Shown here piece by piece: positions 52,920 through 62,513 of a DNA stretch of 63,617 bases. The DNA comes from Bacteroidota bacterium (GTDB lineage: Bacteria; Bacteroidota; Bacteroidia; Bacteroidales; VadinHA17). The DNA lies in assembly GCA_011050615.1 (NCBI GenBank), contig DRFJ01000046.1, positions 1 through 63,617 on the forward strand, given 5' to 3'. A model generated the notes under the pieces. That model saw nothing but the letters and a program-made list of their open reading frames with translations, was not told the origin of the DNA and searched no databases. The position numbers and the translations under genes are program-made. Position 1 is the stretch's first letter; each line of letters opens with the position of its first letter.

Positions 52920-53375
52920 ATGACACAAAAAAAGACATTTGTTGAAATACCGGAGGAACACCCTCCGGAGGAAAGCAGCCTGATACCTCTTCTCCAGAAA
53001 GCACAGCATGAAGACGGATATATATCCCCCGTCAAAGTCGAAGAAATAGCACAATTTCTGAAAATAACTGAAAGTCAGATTTACGGTGTTGCATCCTTTT
53101 ACTCACAATTTAGATTCACGGCACCTGGCAAGCACTCCATAAGTGTATGCCTTGGTACAGCATGCCATGTGAGTGGAGGAGAGACCCTACTGAATACAAT
53201 CGAAAGGAACCTCGAAGTCAGTCCAGGAGAGTGTACCCCTGATGGTAAATTCGATCTGAACAGAGTAGCCTGTCTTGGTTGCTGTGCACTTGCACCGGTC
53301 ATAAAAGTTGACGATGAAATCTATAGCAATGTGAATGTCATAAAACTGAATGATATACTTGATCTTTATGAATAA
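52920..53375 (+). CDS. NuoE/HydC-like [2Fe-2S] subunit
   Basis: A 151-residue subunit with the ATG at 52920 chosen because it begins 12 bases after the preceding stop (an earlier in-frame Met overlaps that gene). It has the NuoE thioredoxin-like fold: an N-terminal helical part (LIPLLQKAQHEDGYIS) and the [2Fe-2S] site with Cys77, Cys82, Cys118 and Cys121 (CLGTAC and CLGCC). In bifurcating hydrogenases and related complexes this is the HydC (gamma) subunit that passes electrons to or from the FMN subunit. Its last eight bases overlap the next gene. Confidence 0.92.
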   Translation: MTQKKTFVEIPEEHPPEESSLIPLLQKAQHEDGYISPVKVEEIAQFLKITESQIYGVASFYSQFRFTAPGKHSISVCLGTACHVSGGETLLNTIERNLEVSPGECTPDGKFDLNRVACLGCCALAPVIKVDDEIYSNVNVIKLNDILDLYE

Positions 53376-55242
53376 TATTGAATCTTTAAAAGAAAAGAGT
53401 ATCACAGAATGGCAATTGTTAAGACAAGCGGTCGAACCGGTCATTTTCATTGGAACGGCTTCATGTGGTATTGCGGCAGGTGCACTGAAAGTTAAAAGGG
53501 CTATCCGGGAAAATCTTCAGAAATACAGGCTGAAAGCCAAAATTGTAGAGGTGGGTTGTATAGGTACATGCTACCTGGAACCTATAGTGGATATAGCGAT
53601 GAAAGGTTATCCCCGTATATCATTCGGGAATGTGGATGAAAAAAGAGCCGAGTTTATTATAAAAAAGGTTCTGCTGGAAAAAGACCTGTCTAAAACAAAG
53701 CCCCTGGGACACCTTGGCCCCGAATCGTTAAATGGTATACCTCATCTCTTTGACCAACCAATGCTAAAGCCCCAGGTAAGGATAGTGACTAAGAATTGTG
53801 GTATTATCGATCCGGGTAATTTCATGCACTACCTGGCAAATGATGGATATGCAGGACTGTCTAATGCTCTGATGAAAAGGCCTTTGGAAGTTATTAAAGA
53901 AATAGGGGATGCAGGATTAAGGGGAAGGGGCGGAGCAGGTTTTCCTACAGGTAAGAAATGGAAAGCCTGCCACGATGTTGATTCAGGTGAAAAGTACCTT
54001 ATTTGCAATGCCGATGAGGGTGACCCCGGGGCATTTATGAACAGGTTACTGATCGAGAGTGACCCTCATGCATTGCTTGAAGGAATGCTGATTGCTGCCT
54101 ATGCAATAGGTGCAACACAGGGATATATTTACATACGCGCTGAATACCCGCTGGCCATTGTCAGGCTGAGGAATGCTCTGAAACAATTGGTTGAGTACGG
54201 GCTGATTGGTGAAAATATACTGGACTCCGGATTTTCATTTTCCATTAAGATTAAAGAGGGAGCAGGAGCTTTTGTCTGTGGTGAGGAAACAGCATTGATA
54301 CATTCTCTGGAAGGGAAGAGGGGAATGCCAAGGACAAGGCCTCCATACCCCACTGAAAGTGGCTTATATGGAAAGCCCACAGTGATAAATAACGTTGAAA
54401 CACTGGGAACCGTACCACATATATTGAGGAATGGGTCAGCATGGTACAGGCAATTTGGTGTGAAAGGTAACTTCGGGACAAAAACATTTTCACTGGTCGG
54501 TAAGATCAGAAGGTCAGGGTTGATTGAGGTACCCCTGGGAACCCGGCTGAGGGAAATAATATTCGATATAGGCGGCGGTACCCAGAAGGAGTTCAAAGCC
54601 GTTCAGACCGGAGGGCCTTCTGGCGGTTGTATACCGGCCGAGCTGCTCGATACGAGGGTTACATACGAAACACTGGCCGGAATAGGGTCAATTATGGGCT
54701 CCGGCGGACTCATAGTAATGGATACTGATACCTGTGTTGTTGATGTGGCAAGGTATTTCCTGGATTTCATACAAAAAGAATCATGTGGCAAATGTACTCC
54801 CTGCAGGGTCGGTACAAGGCATATGGTGGAGATGCTGGAGAAGATATGCAGAGGTGAGGCTGGTCCCGATATCCTGGATAAACTCGAGTCCATGGCCAGG
54901 CTTGTACAAGCAACATCCTTGTGCGGGCTGGGACAGACGGCACCCAATCCCGTACTTACAACTTTAAGGTACTTCAGGCCTGAATATGTCGAACATGTGC
55001 AGAATTATTACTGTCCTGCACTTGTTTGCAAAGAACTGATTGAATATACAGTGATCAAGGAGAAATGTACAGGATGCCAGCGTTGCGTAAGCGTGTGCCC
55101 CACTGAAGCGATTACGGGGCCAAGATCCGAGCCTCATAATCTCGATACATCCAAATGCATCAAATGCCGTGCCTGTTATGAAGTATGCCGTTTTGATGCC
55201 ATTGCAGGTAATGCAATCATTATTACATCGAAAAAGGATTGA
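53368..55242 (+). CDS. NuoF/HydB-like NADH- and FMN-binding subunit with extra ferredoxin domain
   Basis: A 624-residue subunit starting at 53368. Order of domains: N-terminal thioredoxin-like [2Fe-2S] domain (about 20-110, VGCIGTCYLEP), FMN/NADH domain (GLRGRGGAGFPTGKKW, ADEGDPGAFMNR), SLBB, the N3 [4Fe-4S] site (CGKCTPC...SLCGLG), and a C-terminal two-cluster ferredoxin (CTGCQRCVSVCP, CIKCRACYEVC). This is the architecture of HydB/BfuB-type subunits in electron-bifurcating complexes, longer than respiratory NuoF. It should host the flavin where NADH is oxidised or made, with ferredoxin electrons entering through the added clusters. It overlaps both neighbours. Confidence 0.93.
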   Translation: MNNIESLKEKSITEWQLLRQAVEPVIFIGTASCGIAAGALKVKRAIRENLQKYRLKAKIVEVGCIGTCYLEPIVDIAMKGYPRISFGNVDEKRAEFIIKKVLLEKDLSKTKPLGHLGPESLNGIPHLFDQPMLKPQVRIVTKNCGIIDPGNFMHYLANDGYAGLSNALMKRPLEVIKEIGDAGLRGRGGAGFPTGKKWKACHDVDSGEKYLICNADEGDPGAFMNRLLIESDPHALLEGMLIAAYAIGATQGYIYIRAEYPLAIVRLRNALKQLVEYGLIGENILDSGFSFSIKIKEGAGAFVCGEETALIHSLEGKRGMPRTRPPYPTESGLYGKPTVINNVETLGTVPHILRNGSAWYRQFGVKGNFGTKTFSLVGKIRRSGLIEVPLGTRLREIIFDIGGGTQKEFKAVQTGGPSGGCIPAELLDTRVTYETLAGIGSIMGSGGLIVMDTDTCVVDVARYFLDFIQKESCGKCTPCRVGTRHMVEMLEKICRGEAGPDILDKLESMARLVQATSLCGLGQTAPNPVLTTLRYFRPEYVEHVQNYYCPALVCKELIEYTVIKEKCTGCQRCVSVCPTEAITGPRSEPHNLDTSKCIKCRACYEVCRFDAIAGNAIIITSKKD

Positions 55243-57566
55243 TGAAAATTAATATTGATAATAAGTCTTTAGAAGTCAGCAGACAGGTGACCGTGCTTGA
55301 GGCTGCTGACCAAAACGGAATATACATACCACGTATGTGTGCGCATCCCGAACTGGTCCCATACGGTGGTTGCAGACTTTGTATAGTCGAGATAGAAGGG
55401 ATTAAAGGGTATCCAACAGCATGTACAACAATGGTTGAAGATGGTATGATTGTAAGGACAAATACCAATATGCTTCAGCAGATGAGACTCGACCTGCTCC
55501 AGCTTATATTGAGTGAACATCCTGCAGCATGCTTGCTGTGCGAGGATATTGAGGGTTGCTCAATGTTCCAGGAGACAATCCGAAAGGTGGGCATTACGAC
55601 AGGCTGCAGGTGGTGTCCTAAGGACAAAGACTGTGAACTGCAGCGAATTGTGGAATCGTTCGATATAAAGGAAATATCACTCCCTGGTTTATACAGGAAC
55701 TTGCCTGTTGAAAAATATGATCCATTTTTTGACAGGGACTATAACCTGTGTATATACTGTGGGCGATGTGTCAGGATATGCAACGAATACCGGAAAAGCT
55801 CTGTAATATCTCTCCGGCAGAGGGGTAAACATACCACTATTGGACCTTCATTCGAGAATAATCATACTGATGCGGGCTGTGAATACTGCGGAGCCTGTGT
55901 TTCAGTGTGTCCTACAGGAGCAATGTCCGAGAAGAGCAGGAAATGGTGGGGATTGCCGGATAGGTATACAAAATCGGTATGTCCTCTATGCAGCATAAAT
56001 TGCGATCTTCAGATCATAAGCCTGAAGGATAAGATAGTTGGTACAATACCTCCCGGAAAACCTCATGAAGCAGCAGGTGATCTTTGTGTTAAAGGAAGAT
56101 TCTGCCTCAGCGAAATGGTAAACAGAACAAAGAGAATACTTGAACCCAGATACCTGTTCCCGGAAGGTGAAGCAATAATCGGCTGGAAGGAAGCATTCAA
56201 AATGGGAGCTCAGTTAATAAAAGATGTAGGGGAGGAAAGAACAGCACTCTTTATTTCACCGGATCTGAGCATGGAAGAATACGGTGCCATAGCCGAATTG
56301 GCCGATAAGGTGCTGAATACAAGAAATATTACATCATCATGTCTTGATGATAATATGTTGGCATATTTAAGACTGGCCCTTAACTCCATACCCATTGACA
56401 AAGTGGGTGAAAGCACAGGTATAGTTTCTCTGTTCCTTAATGGTAACTATAATTATGCACCACTCACTCTTGCTATTAAAAATGCTGCATCCTCAGGAAT
56501 TCCATATAACCAGGTCGGGTGGATAAAAGACTCAACTACACGGTTTGCAGCTAATTCCATTGTGCCTGACCCGGGCGATGAGGTGGGAATACTTGATGAT
56601 CTTATTGAAATCATAAATGGCAAGCCTGCCAATGATCCAGTAATAAGCAGGATAGCCGATAGTCTGAAAAACGAGAATAATGCCTTGATTATAATTGGCC
56701 CATCTGTGACATCACTATCCGGCATGCATCAAATATTGGAGAGAATTAATAAGATCATTGACCTTACTAAGGCAAAAATATATGCTCCGGATCCTTACGG
56801 AAATATCAAAGGCATGATTTCAGTTCTTGAGATGAAACCTGTGGAAGTGATTAAAGATAAAATTGAGAAGGGTGAGATAGATCTGGTATACCTTATAGGC
56901 GATATGCCTTTTCCCGGAAGATCAAATAAATATAGACTTATATACCAAAGTGCGTTCCATGGTCAGGAAGAACTCCGGCCTGACCTGGTTCTGCCTGCTA
57001 CAGTATGGGGTGAATTTCAGGGTACATGGCAGGGGAAAAACGGCAGGGCTGTAAGAGCAGGCAAAGCAGCTAAAGCACATGATTATGCACTGTCGAATAT
57101 TGATATTATAAACCGTATTTCAGTGTCTGCAGGTATAAAAGAAATACCGGAATTGATCAGGACAAGAAATAAAAATATTACCGGGAAGCTCTTGCCCAGA
57201 CTGCCTGGAAGTAAAATTGCATCACTGGATGCAGTGAAACGCAATTATAAGGAAAAACTGCCATTCGTCTTCTTAAGTGAAAGCTCACCACATAGTTATA
57301 TGAATCTGCAACTGGACAGAGCTATCGAAGGACTGAATGAATTGGTAAGCCCGGGTTACCTGATTATTAATCATTCAGATGCCAGGAAACTTGATATTAA
57401 CAGTGAAGATAATGTTACGATAGCAGACAGTGAACATGAGCTTACCAGGCCGGTAAAGATCAGGAAGAATATACCGGCTGGTGTGGTTTATATGACCGAT
57501 AATAAGGTCTTTACCGGTTTTAAATCAAATCCATGTTATATAAATCTCAGGAGGGCAAATGTTTAA
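55242..57566 (+). CDS. NuoG-like molybdopterin-oxidoreductase-fold subunit, no catalytic Cys/Sec
   Basis: A 774-residue subunit starting with the ATG in TGATG at 55242 (one-base overlap). It contains the [2Fe-2S] domain (CAHPELVPYGGCRLC), the His-ligated [4Fe-4S] site (HPAACLLCEDIEGC), a second CxxC-rich part (GCRWCPKDKDCELQ), two ferredoxin motifs (CIYCGRCVRIC, CEYCGACVSVC), and the molybdopterin-fold Fe4S4 domain (CPLCSINC). Where formate dehydrogenases carry Cys/Sec (RxCHxP) the sequence reads NITSSCLDDNML, so the fold is probably structural as in complex I NuoG. It is the electron-wire subunit of the complex. A good Shine-Dalgarno (AGGAGGG) near its end precedes the next start. Confidence 0.9.
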   Translation: MKINIDNKSLEVSRQVTVLEAADQNGIYIPRMCAHPELVPYGGCRLCIVEIEGIKGYPTACTTMVEDGMIVRTNTNMLQQMRLDLLQLILSEHPAACLLCEDIEGCSMFQETIRKVGITTGCRWCPKDKDCELQRIVESFDIKEISLPGLYRNLPVEKYDPFFDRDYNLCIYCGRCVRICNEYRKSSVISLRQRGKHTTIGPSFENNHTDAGCEYCGACVSVCPTGAMSEKSRKWWGLPDRYTKSVCPLCSINCDLQIISLKDKIVGTIPPGKPHEAAGDLCVKGRFCLSEMVNRTKRILEPRYLFPEGEAIIGWKEAFKMGAQLIKDVGEERTALFISPDLSMEEYGAIAELADKVLNTRNITSSCLDDNMLAYLRLALNSIPIDKVGESTGIVSLFLNGNYNYAPLTLAIKNAASSGIPYNQVGWIKDSTTRFAANSIVPDPGDEVGILDDLIEIINGKPANDPVISRIADSLKNENNALIIIGPSVTSLSGMHQILERINKIIDLTKAKIYAPDPYGNIKGMISVLEMKPVEVIKDKIEKGEIDLVYLIGDMPFPGRSNKYRLIYQSAFHGQEELRPDLVLPATVWGEFQGTWQGKNGRAVRAGKAAKAHDYALSNIDIINRISVSAGIKEIPELIRTRNKNITGKLLPRLPGSKIASLDAVKRNYKEKLPFVFLSESSPHSYMNLQLDRAIEGLNELVSPGYLIINHSDARKLDINSEDNVTIADSEHELTRPVKIRKNIPAGVVYMTDNKVFTGFKSNPCYINLRRANV
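57549..57555 (+). promoter_or_regulatory. strong Shine-Dalgarno for the NfnA-like gene
   Basis: CAGGAGGG lies a few bases upstream of the ATG at 57559, inside the end of the NuoG-like gene. Such a strong site is unusual in this window, where most starts have none, and suggests high or coupled translation of the NfnA-like subunit. Confidence 0.6.
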
Positions 57567-58389
57567 AATAATTGAACGAAGACCATTGGTTCCAAATCTG
57601 CACCTGCTGGTGGTAGAAGCTCCGGAGGTCGTCGAATCCATTCAACCAGGGCAATTTGTGATTATCCATGCCGGTGAGGGCTCCGAAAGGATACCTCTCA
57701 CTGCAGCAGACTGGGATAAGGAAAACGGAACCCTTTCGATTGTGTTCATGGAAGTGGGAACATCCACCGGTAAGCTTGCAGCTATGAATGCAGGGGAGGA
57801 GCTAAATACAGTTGCAGGACCCCTTGGTGTGCCCATCGATATAGGTAACTTCGGTAATGTGGTATGTATAGGGGGTTGCTTTGGAATGGGCTCTATCTTT
57901 CCTGTAGTCAGGGCTCTTAAGAAAGCTGGTAATAAAGTCATCACCATGCTTGAGGGCCGGAGCAGGAACCTGCTGTACTGGGAAGAAAAACTATCAAAAT
58001 ATAGCGATAAAGTAATAGAGCTGACAAGAGACGGTAGCCGTGGTTACCAGGGTCATGTAAAGAAAGGAACTGAAATCCTTCACGAACTAAATATTAAACC
58101 CGACAGGGTGATAGCTAATGGATGTACAACATTATCTTATCTCGCTGTACGGGAATATGAGCATTACAATGTACCGGTTATAGTAACCCTTAATACCATC
58201 ATGATCGATGGTACGGGTATGTGCGGTGTATGTCGTTGCACTGTCGGCGGCGAAATGAAATTCGCCTGTGTTGACGGGCCCAGTTTCGATGGCAGGTTCG
58301 TCGACTGGGATGAGCTTGCTGCAAGGCGGAAACAATATATATCCGAAGAAGCTTTCCTTGTTCACCATTCAGGATGTGGAGGAATATAA
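57559..58389 (+). CDS. NfnA-like FAD/NAD-binding and [2Fe-2S] subunit (sulfide/dihydroorotate dehydrogenase-like)
   Basis: A 276-residue subunit of the NfnA/PyrK family. FAD-binding motifs RIPLTAADWD and VGTSTGKLAAMNAGEE are present, then the NAD(P) domain (GGCFGMGSIFPVVRALKKAG) and a C-terminal [2Fe-2S] site (MCGVCRCTVGGEMKFACVDGP). In NfnAB this subunit binds NAD(H) and a [2Fe-2S] cluster, while NfnB holds the bifurcating FAD. The gene overlaps the NuoG-like gene by eight bases and is one base from the NfnB gene, so the Nfn pair is physically part of this operon. Confidence 0.92.
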   Translation: MFKIIERRPLVPNLHLLVVEAPEVVESIQPGQFVIIHAGEGSERIPLTAADWDKENGTLSIVFMEVGTSTGKLAAMNAGEELNTVAGPLGVPIDIGNFGNVVCIGGCFGMGSIFPVVRALKKAGNKVITMLEGRSRNLLYWEEKLSKYSDKVIELTRDGSRGYQGHVKKGTEILHELNIKPDRVIANGCTTLSYLAVREYEHYNVPVIVTLNTIMIDGTGMCGVCRCTVGGEMKFACVDGPSFDGRFVDWDELAARRKQYISEEAFLVHHSGCGGI

Positions 58390-58390
58390 T

Positions 58391-59791
58391 ATGGCAGATA
58401 GGAAAAAACTTAATCTTAACAGGGTTGAGATGCCCAAACAGGCAGATTTCATACGTAAGCGGAACTTCAAGGAAGTGGCCCTGGGTTATACAGTTGAAAA
58501 TGCAATCGAAGAGGCCAGCAGATGTCTCGATTGTAAAAAACCGTTATGCATTGAAGGATGCCCTGTTGAAATAGATATTCCAGGGTTCATCAGATTCATG
58601 GCAGAGGGCGATTTTGCCAATGCTATCAAGACACTTAAGGAAAAAAATTGCCTTCCTGCCGTTTGCGGCAGAGTATGCCCGCAGGAAGAACAATGTGAGA
58701 GCAGGTGCATACTTGTAAAAAAGGGTGCACCTATTGCCATCGGCCGTCTTGAACGCTTCGCGGCAGACTGGGAGGCAGAACAGGGAAGAGTGCAAGCCCC
58801 TGAGATAATGAAAAAAACAGGTAAAAAAGTAGCTGTCATTGGATCAGGACCTGCCGGGGTGACCGTTGCAGGAGACCTTACCTTGTTGGGTCATAATGTT
58901 ACTATGTATGAAGCACTTCATGAACCGGGAGGTGTGCTAACTTATGGAATACCAGAGTTCAGGTTGCCTGCAGGGGTCGTAACAAGGGAGATAGATAACC
59001 TGCAAAAGCTCGGTGTTAAACTAGTGTGTAATTTCGTAGTCGGCAAAACACGGTCGCTGCAACAAATCCTGGAAGAATTTGATGCAGTGTTTGTTGGCAC
59101 GGGTGCAGGCCTCCCATGGTTTATGAATATACCCGGCGAAAACCTGAATGGCGTTTATTCTGCCAATGAATACCTCACGCGGGTGAACCTTATGAGGGGC
59201 TTTGAATATCCCAAAACTTATACCCCTGTGGTAAGGCATAGAAAAGTTGCAGTTGTTGGAGGTGGTAATGTGGCAATGGATTGTGCCAGGACAGCATTAA
59301 GGCTGGGTGCCGAGAAATCAGTGATAGTCTATCGCCGATCCGAGAAAGAGCTGCCGGCACGGGAGGAGGAATATGTGAATGCAAGGGAGGAAGGAGTTAT
59401 CTTTCATTTCCTTACACTTCCGGAAAAACTATATGGAAATGATGAAGGTTGGCTGAACGAGATTGAATGTGCAAGGATGAAACTTGGCGAACCTGATGCT
59501 TCCGGAAGACGAAGGCCTGTAAGAATTGACAATTCGGAGTTTATTATGAAGATGGATGCCTGCATTATAGCCATAGGGAACAGCCCAAACCCCATCATTC
59601 CGCAAACAACACCAGATCTTGAAGTGTCAAAATGGGGTACCATAGAGGTGGATCCGGATACCCTTAAAACATCAATTGACAGAGTATGGGCAGGTGGTGA
59701 TATTGTAACCGGGGCGGCTACCGTTATTCTCGCAATGGGTGCAGGAAGAAAAGCAGCCCGATCAATGCATGAATATCTGGTATCTGATTGA
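58391..59791 (+). CDS. NfnB-like NADPH-dependent glutamate-synthase-family subunit
   Basis: A 466-residue subunit (start at 58391, one base after the previous stop; a longer open frame upstream is out of context). The N-terminal two [4Fe-4S] ligation region reads CLDCKKPLCIEGCP and CGRVCPQEEQCESRC. An FAD Rossmann motif (VIGSGPAGVTVAGDL) and an NADP Rossmann motif (VVGGGNVAMDCARTALRLGA with the following VYRRSEKELPARE) come next, and the C-terminal GGDIVTGAATVILAMGAGRKAA closes the FAD site. With NfnA it would form an NAD/ferredoxin:NADP oxidoreductase. Stand-alone GltD activity is possible but a GltB partner is absent. Confidence 0.93.
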   Translation: MADRKKLNLNRVEMPKQADFIRKRNFKEVALGYTVENAIEEASRCLDCKKPLCIEGCPVEIDIPGFIRFMAEGDFANAIKTLKEKNCLPAVCGRVCPQEEQCESRCILVKKGAPIAIGRLERFAADWEAEQGRVQAPEIMKKTGKKVAVIGSGPAGVTVAGDLTLLGHNVTMYEALHEPGGVLTYGIPEFRLPAGVVTREIDNLQKLGVKLVCNFVVGKTRSLQQILEEFDAVFVGTGAGLPWFMNIPGENLNGVYSANEYLTRVNLMRGFEYPKTYTPVVRHRKVAVVGGGNVAMDCARTALRLGAEKSVIVYRRSEKELPAREEEYVNAREEGVIFHFLTLPEKLYGNDEGWLNEIECARMKLGEPDASGRRRPVRIDNSEFIMKMDACIIAIGNSPNPIIPQTTPDLEVSKWGTIEVDPDTLKTSIDRVWAGGDIVTGAATVILAMGAGRKAARSMHEYLVSD

Positions 59792-59855
59792 AGCCATTGT
59801 TATTATTACAGGCTCCATACATGTAATCCTCGACTTTATTTTGTCCGCTGTAGTT

Positions 59856-59880
59856 TGGTGTGGATTTAAAATCCACACCA
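59856..59880. repeat. 12-bp palindrome downstream of the redox operon
   Basis: TGGTGTGGATTT (59856-59867) and AAATCCACACCA (59869-59880) are perfect inverted arms around one A. There is no T-tract. It resembles REP-type intergenic palindromes but could also stabilise the 3' end of the operon mRNA. Confidence 0.45.
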
Positions 59881-59957
59881 TCGAAGACTGAGCCTTGAAT
59901 ATTTGATTTTAACCTGTATTTCACCTAATTTTGTAATAATAAGTGCATCAACGAAGT

Positions 59958-60447
59958 ACAGATGGATACAGTTTCAAAAAGTGTGTCTGAAGTAAGTTTT
60001 TAAAAAAGGTCTTCTCGTAATAGTTTTGCATGAATAACAACAAACATGTCTAACTAAACAAGAAGACCCATGAATTTTACAAAGGAACAGCTATCTGATG
60101 TATTTATCAGGCATTTAGACCGAGAAAGAGGATTACAAGACTTAATGGAACTTATGATTGAAAGTATGATGCAAGCCGAACGCCGTGATTTTCTGGATTC
60201 ACAACCAGGCAATAAGGGTAATGGCTACCGGCGGGGAAAGAGCTATGGCCAGGGGCGGGTTCTGGAGTTCCGGATACCTCGTGACCGATATGGTAATTTT
60301 CATCCCACGATCCTGGCATTATTACGAGATCAGGAGGTTGAGTGTGAACAACTGGCAAGTAGTCTTTACTGTAAAGGTCTTACACAGTCACAAGTAGGTG
60401 AAGTTTTTGGTGAAGTTTATGGCAAACATTATAGCAAGGCCAGATAA
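59958..60447 (+). mobile_element. IS256-family insertion sequence remnant (left part)
   Basis: The left part of an IS256/mutator-type element. The boundary near 59958 is estimated from the start of the non-coding segment (GATACAGTTTCAAAAAG) that precedes the transposase gene; a right end was not found, because the element stops at about 60447. Confidence 0.5.
60070..60447 (+). pseudogene. truncated IS256-family (mutator) transposase
   Basis: A 125-residue N-terminal fragment of an IS256-family transposase; full proteins are about 400 residues. The segments RDFLDSQPGNKGNGYRRGK, EFRIPRDRYGNFHP and ALLRDQEVECEQLASSLYCKG are typical of the family N-terminus, and VFGEVYGKHYSKA is where the protein normally continues into the DDE catalytic domain. 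All DDE residues are lost. The break at 60440 coincides with a switch to AT-rich DNA carrying the helicase gene. Confidence 0.82.
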
Positions 60448-60657
60448 TTAAATCAACTAGTATTAATTAATCATAACCCTATTTAACATTGATAAAATGC
60501 ATAAATATTACGACATTTATTACTTGTTATTGCAATACATCTATTAGCTTATTGAGCTATGGTAGGTATAGAACCAAATTTAATAATGTGAACCAACCAA
60601 GACAAAAATACATCTAATATATCCACTTATTATCTATGAAAGATCGAAGACTCTTGA

Positions 60658-62475
60658 ATGAATGAAATTAAATCAATAGAAAAAAAGTGGTGTAAAAATT
60701 TCATCAAATCATCACTGGTTTGTCAATCCACCATGGAATTTGAAAGTCATATTGCTCACCAACTATTCTATGGGATTCAAACAGAAGATTATCCACAGGG
60801 TGCTCCCCACAACTTTAATAATAATCATCGAAAATGGTATAATTGTAAGCCTGAGGATGTTTTAGATGACATAATTTGCTATTTGCATTTTATAGGTATT
60901 ACGATTTCAAAGTCCAATATTGAAAAACATCTCGCAAAATTTCCAGAAGACTACGAAAAGCTTATTTCAAAATGCTATTATATTATTAGATCCGTAGCAC
61001 ACTATGACAATAATTTTGATGTAAGTAAACCATATTTTGATAACGTAGGGGACTTGTATTTTCTCCTCAGAATAGAGTCTGGTGAGAGTATTGAGGGAGG
61101 ACAGTTAAGCCTATTTGAAGATTTAGAATTACCTGAACTTTATAATAGAATTAAAAACATCCCTAAAAATTATGAAAGAACTAAATATGTCCTTGAGCTT
61201 TTCAAAAGAATTGAGGAATCTAATGATTGTTTTTTTATAACCGGTAAAGCAGGCACAGGTAAATCAACATTTATACATTATTTTACTCAAAATACTACCA
61301 AAAAGATACTTCTTACAGCATTTACAGGTATTGCTGCAATCAACGTTGGAGGACAGACACTTCATTCTTTTTTTCAATTTCCATTGAAACCATTAATGCC
61401 TAAGGACGATGAGATTCCTAAGTTTAGGGAGTTTACGCATAAGTACAAGATAATTGAGAGTATTGATACTATTATTATTGATGAAGTATCAATGCTCAGA
61501 TCCGATTTATTAGAGGCTATAGATTATTCTTTACGGGAAAATGGGGGAGATAAAGAAAAAGTCTTTGGTGGCAAACAGATAATATTTGTTGGAGATATTT
61601 TTCAGTTACCTCCTGTTACTGATGATAAAGATGAGGTTGATAATATTTTGTTCTCAGAGGTTTATAAAAGTGAATATATTTTTGATAGTAAGGCATATAG
61701 AGAAGCGAATCCGATATATTTTGAATTTCAACAATCTTATAGACAAAAAGAAGATAGAGAGTTCGTGGCTTTATTGGATTTTGTAAGAGAATGTATAGAC
61801 GATGATTGTGTCATCGACACTTTAAATTCAAGGTATATGCCTAAATCTCAAGTGGATCCTGATGAGTTTACAATAATACTTACATCAATTAATCGCATTG
61901 CAGATGAAGAGAATAATAAAAGGCTAAGAGAATTAAGCTTCAGTAAGTATATTTTTAATGCAATAGTATCAGGGGAATTTAGTGAAGATAAGTATCCTAC
62001 AAAAAGAGTTTTAGAACTAAAAAGGTACGCTCAAGTTATTTTGATAAAGAATGATCCGCAACATAGATGGGTTAATGGTACTTTAGCTATAATAGAATTT
62101 ATTGCAAATGATGTTATTGAAATACGCCTTCAAGACGGATCGAAACATGAGTTAGAAATGGAAGAGTGGGAAAATAGAAAATACAAATATGATAGGAAGA
62201 AGAAAAAGGTGGTATCTCAAGTCATTGGAACTTTTAAACAATATCCTTTAAAGTTGGCTTGGGCAATTACCATTCATAAGAGTCAAGGATTAACATTTGA
62301 TAATGTAATTATTGATCTTGGTACAGGTGCTTTTGTGAATGGACAACTTTATACAGCTTTAAGTAGGTGTAGAACGTTGAATGGTATAATATTAAAGAAG
62401 AGAATAAAAAAAACTGATATAATTACAGATACAAGGATCTTAAAATTTCATGAATCTGTAAGAAATGTCTTTTAG
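60658..62475 (+). CDS. Pif1-like helicase with unknown N-terminal domain and clamp-binding motif
   Basis: A 605-residue superfamily 1B helicase. Residues about 1-140 are a helical domain I do not recognise. A linker holds QLSLF (about 149-153), which matches the consensus of beta-clamp-binding peptides (QLxLF). Then come Walker A (TGKAGTGKST, about 195-204), TAFTGIAA, Walker B (IIIDEVSML), GDIFQLPP, and a C-terminal UvrD-C-like part (AWAITIHKSQGLTFDNV, YTALSRCRT). The DNA is AT-rich compared with the rest of the window and lies between IS remnants, consistent with horizontal gain. A zinc-ribbon gene follows after 38 bases. It may be a defence or replication-restart helicase; which is unknown. 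Confidence 0.82.
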   Translation: MNEIKSIEKKWCKNFIKSSLVCQSTMEFESHIAHQLFYGIQTEDYPQGAPHNFNNNHRKWYNCKPEDVLDDIICYLHFIGITISKSNIEKHLAKFPEDYEKLISKCYYIIRSVAHYDNNFDVSKPYFDNVGDLYFLLRIESGESIEGGQLSLFEDLELPELYNRIKNIPKNYERTKYVLELFKRIEESNDCFFITGKAGTGKSTFIHYFTQNTTKKILLTAFTGIAAINVGGQTLHSFFQFPLKPLMPKDDEIPKFREFTHKYKIIESIDTIIIDEVSMLRSDLLEAIDYSLRENGGDKEKVFGGKQIIFVGDIFQLPPVTDDKDEVDNILFSEVYKSEYIFDSKAYREANPIYFEFQQSYRQKEDREFVALLDFVRECIDDDCVIDTLNSRYMPKSQVDPDEFTIILTSINRIADEENNKRLRELSFSKYIFNAIVSGEFSEDKYPTKRVLELKRYAQVILIKNDPQHRWVNGTLAIIEFIANDVIEIRLQDGSKHELEMEEWENRKYKYDRKKKKVVSQVIGTFKQYPLKLAWAITIHKSQGLTFDNVIIDLGTGAFVNGQLYTALSRCRTLNGIILKKRIKKTDIITDTRILKFHESVRNVF

Positions 62476-62513
62476 ATTATTCTATTAGTAGTCGAATTTC
62501 TTATAAATGGGTA

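Noticed and set aside
55242-57566. Formate dehydrogenase or [FeFe]-hydrogenase catalytic subunit
   Set aside because: The catalytic Cys/Sec position is not conserved, and there are no H-cluster motifs in this protein, so a NuoG-like electron-wire role is preferred.
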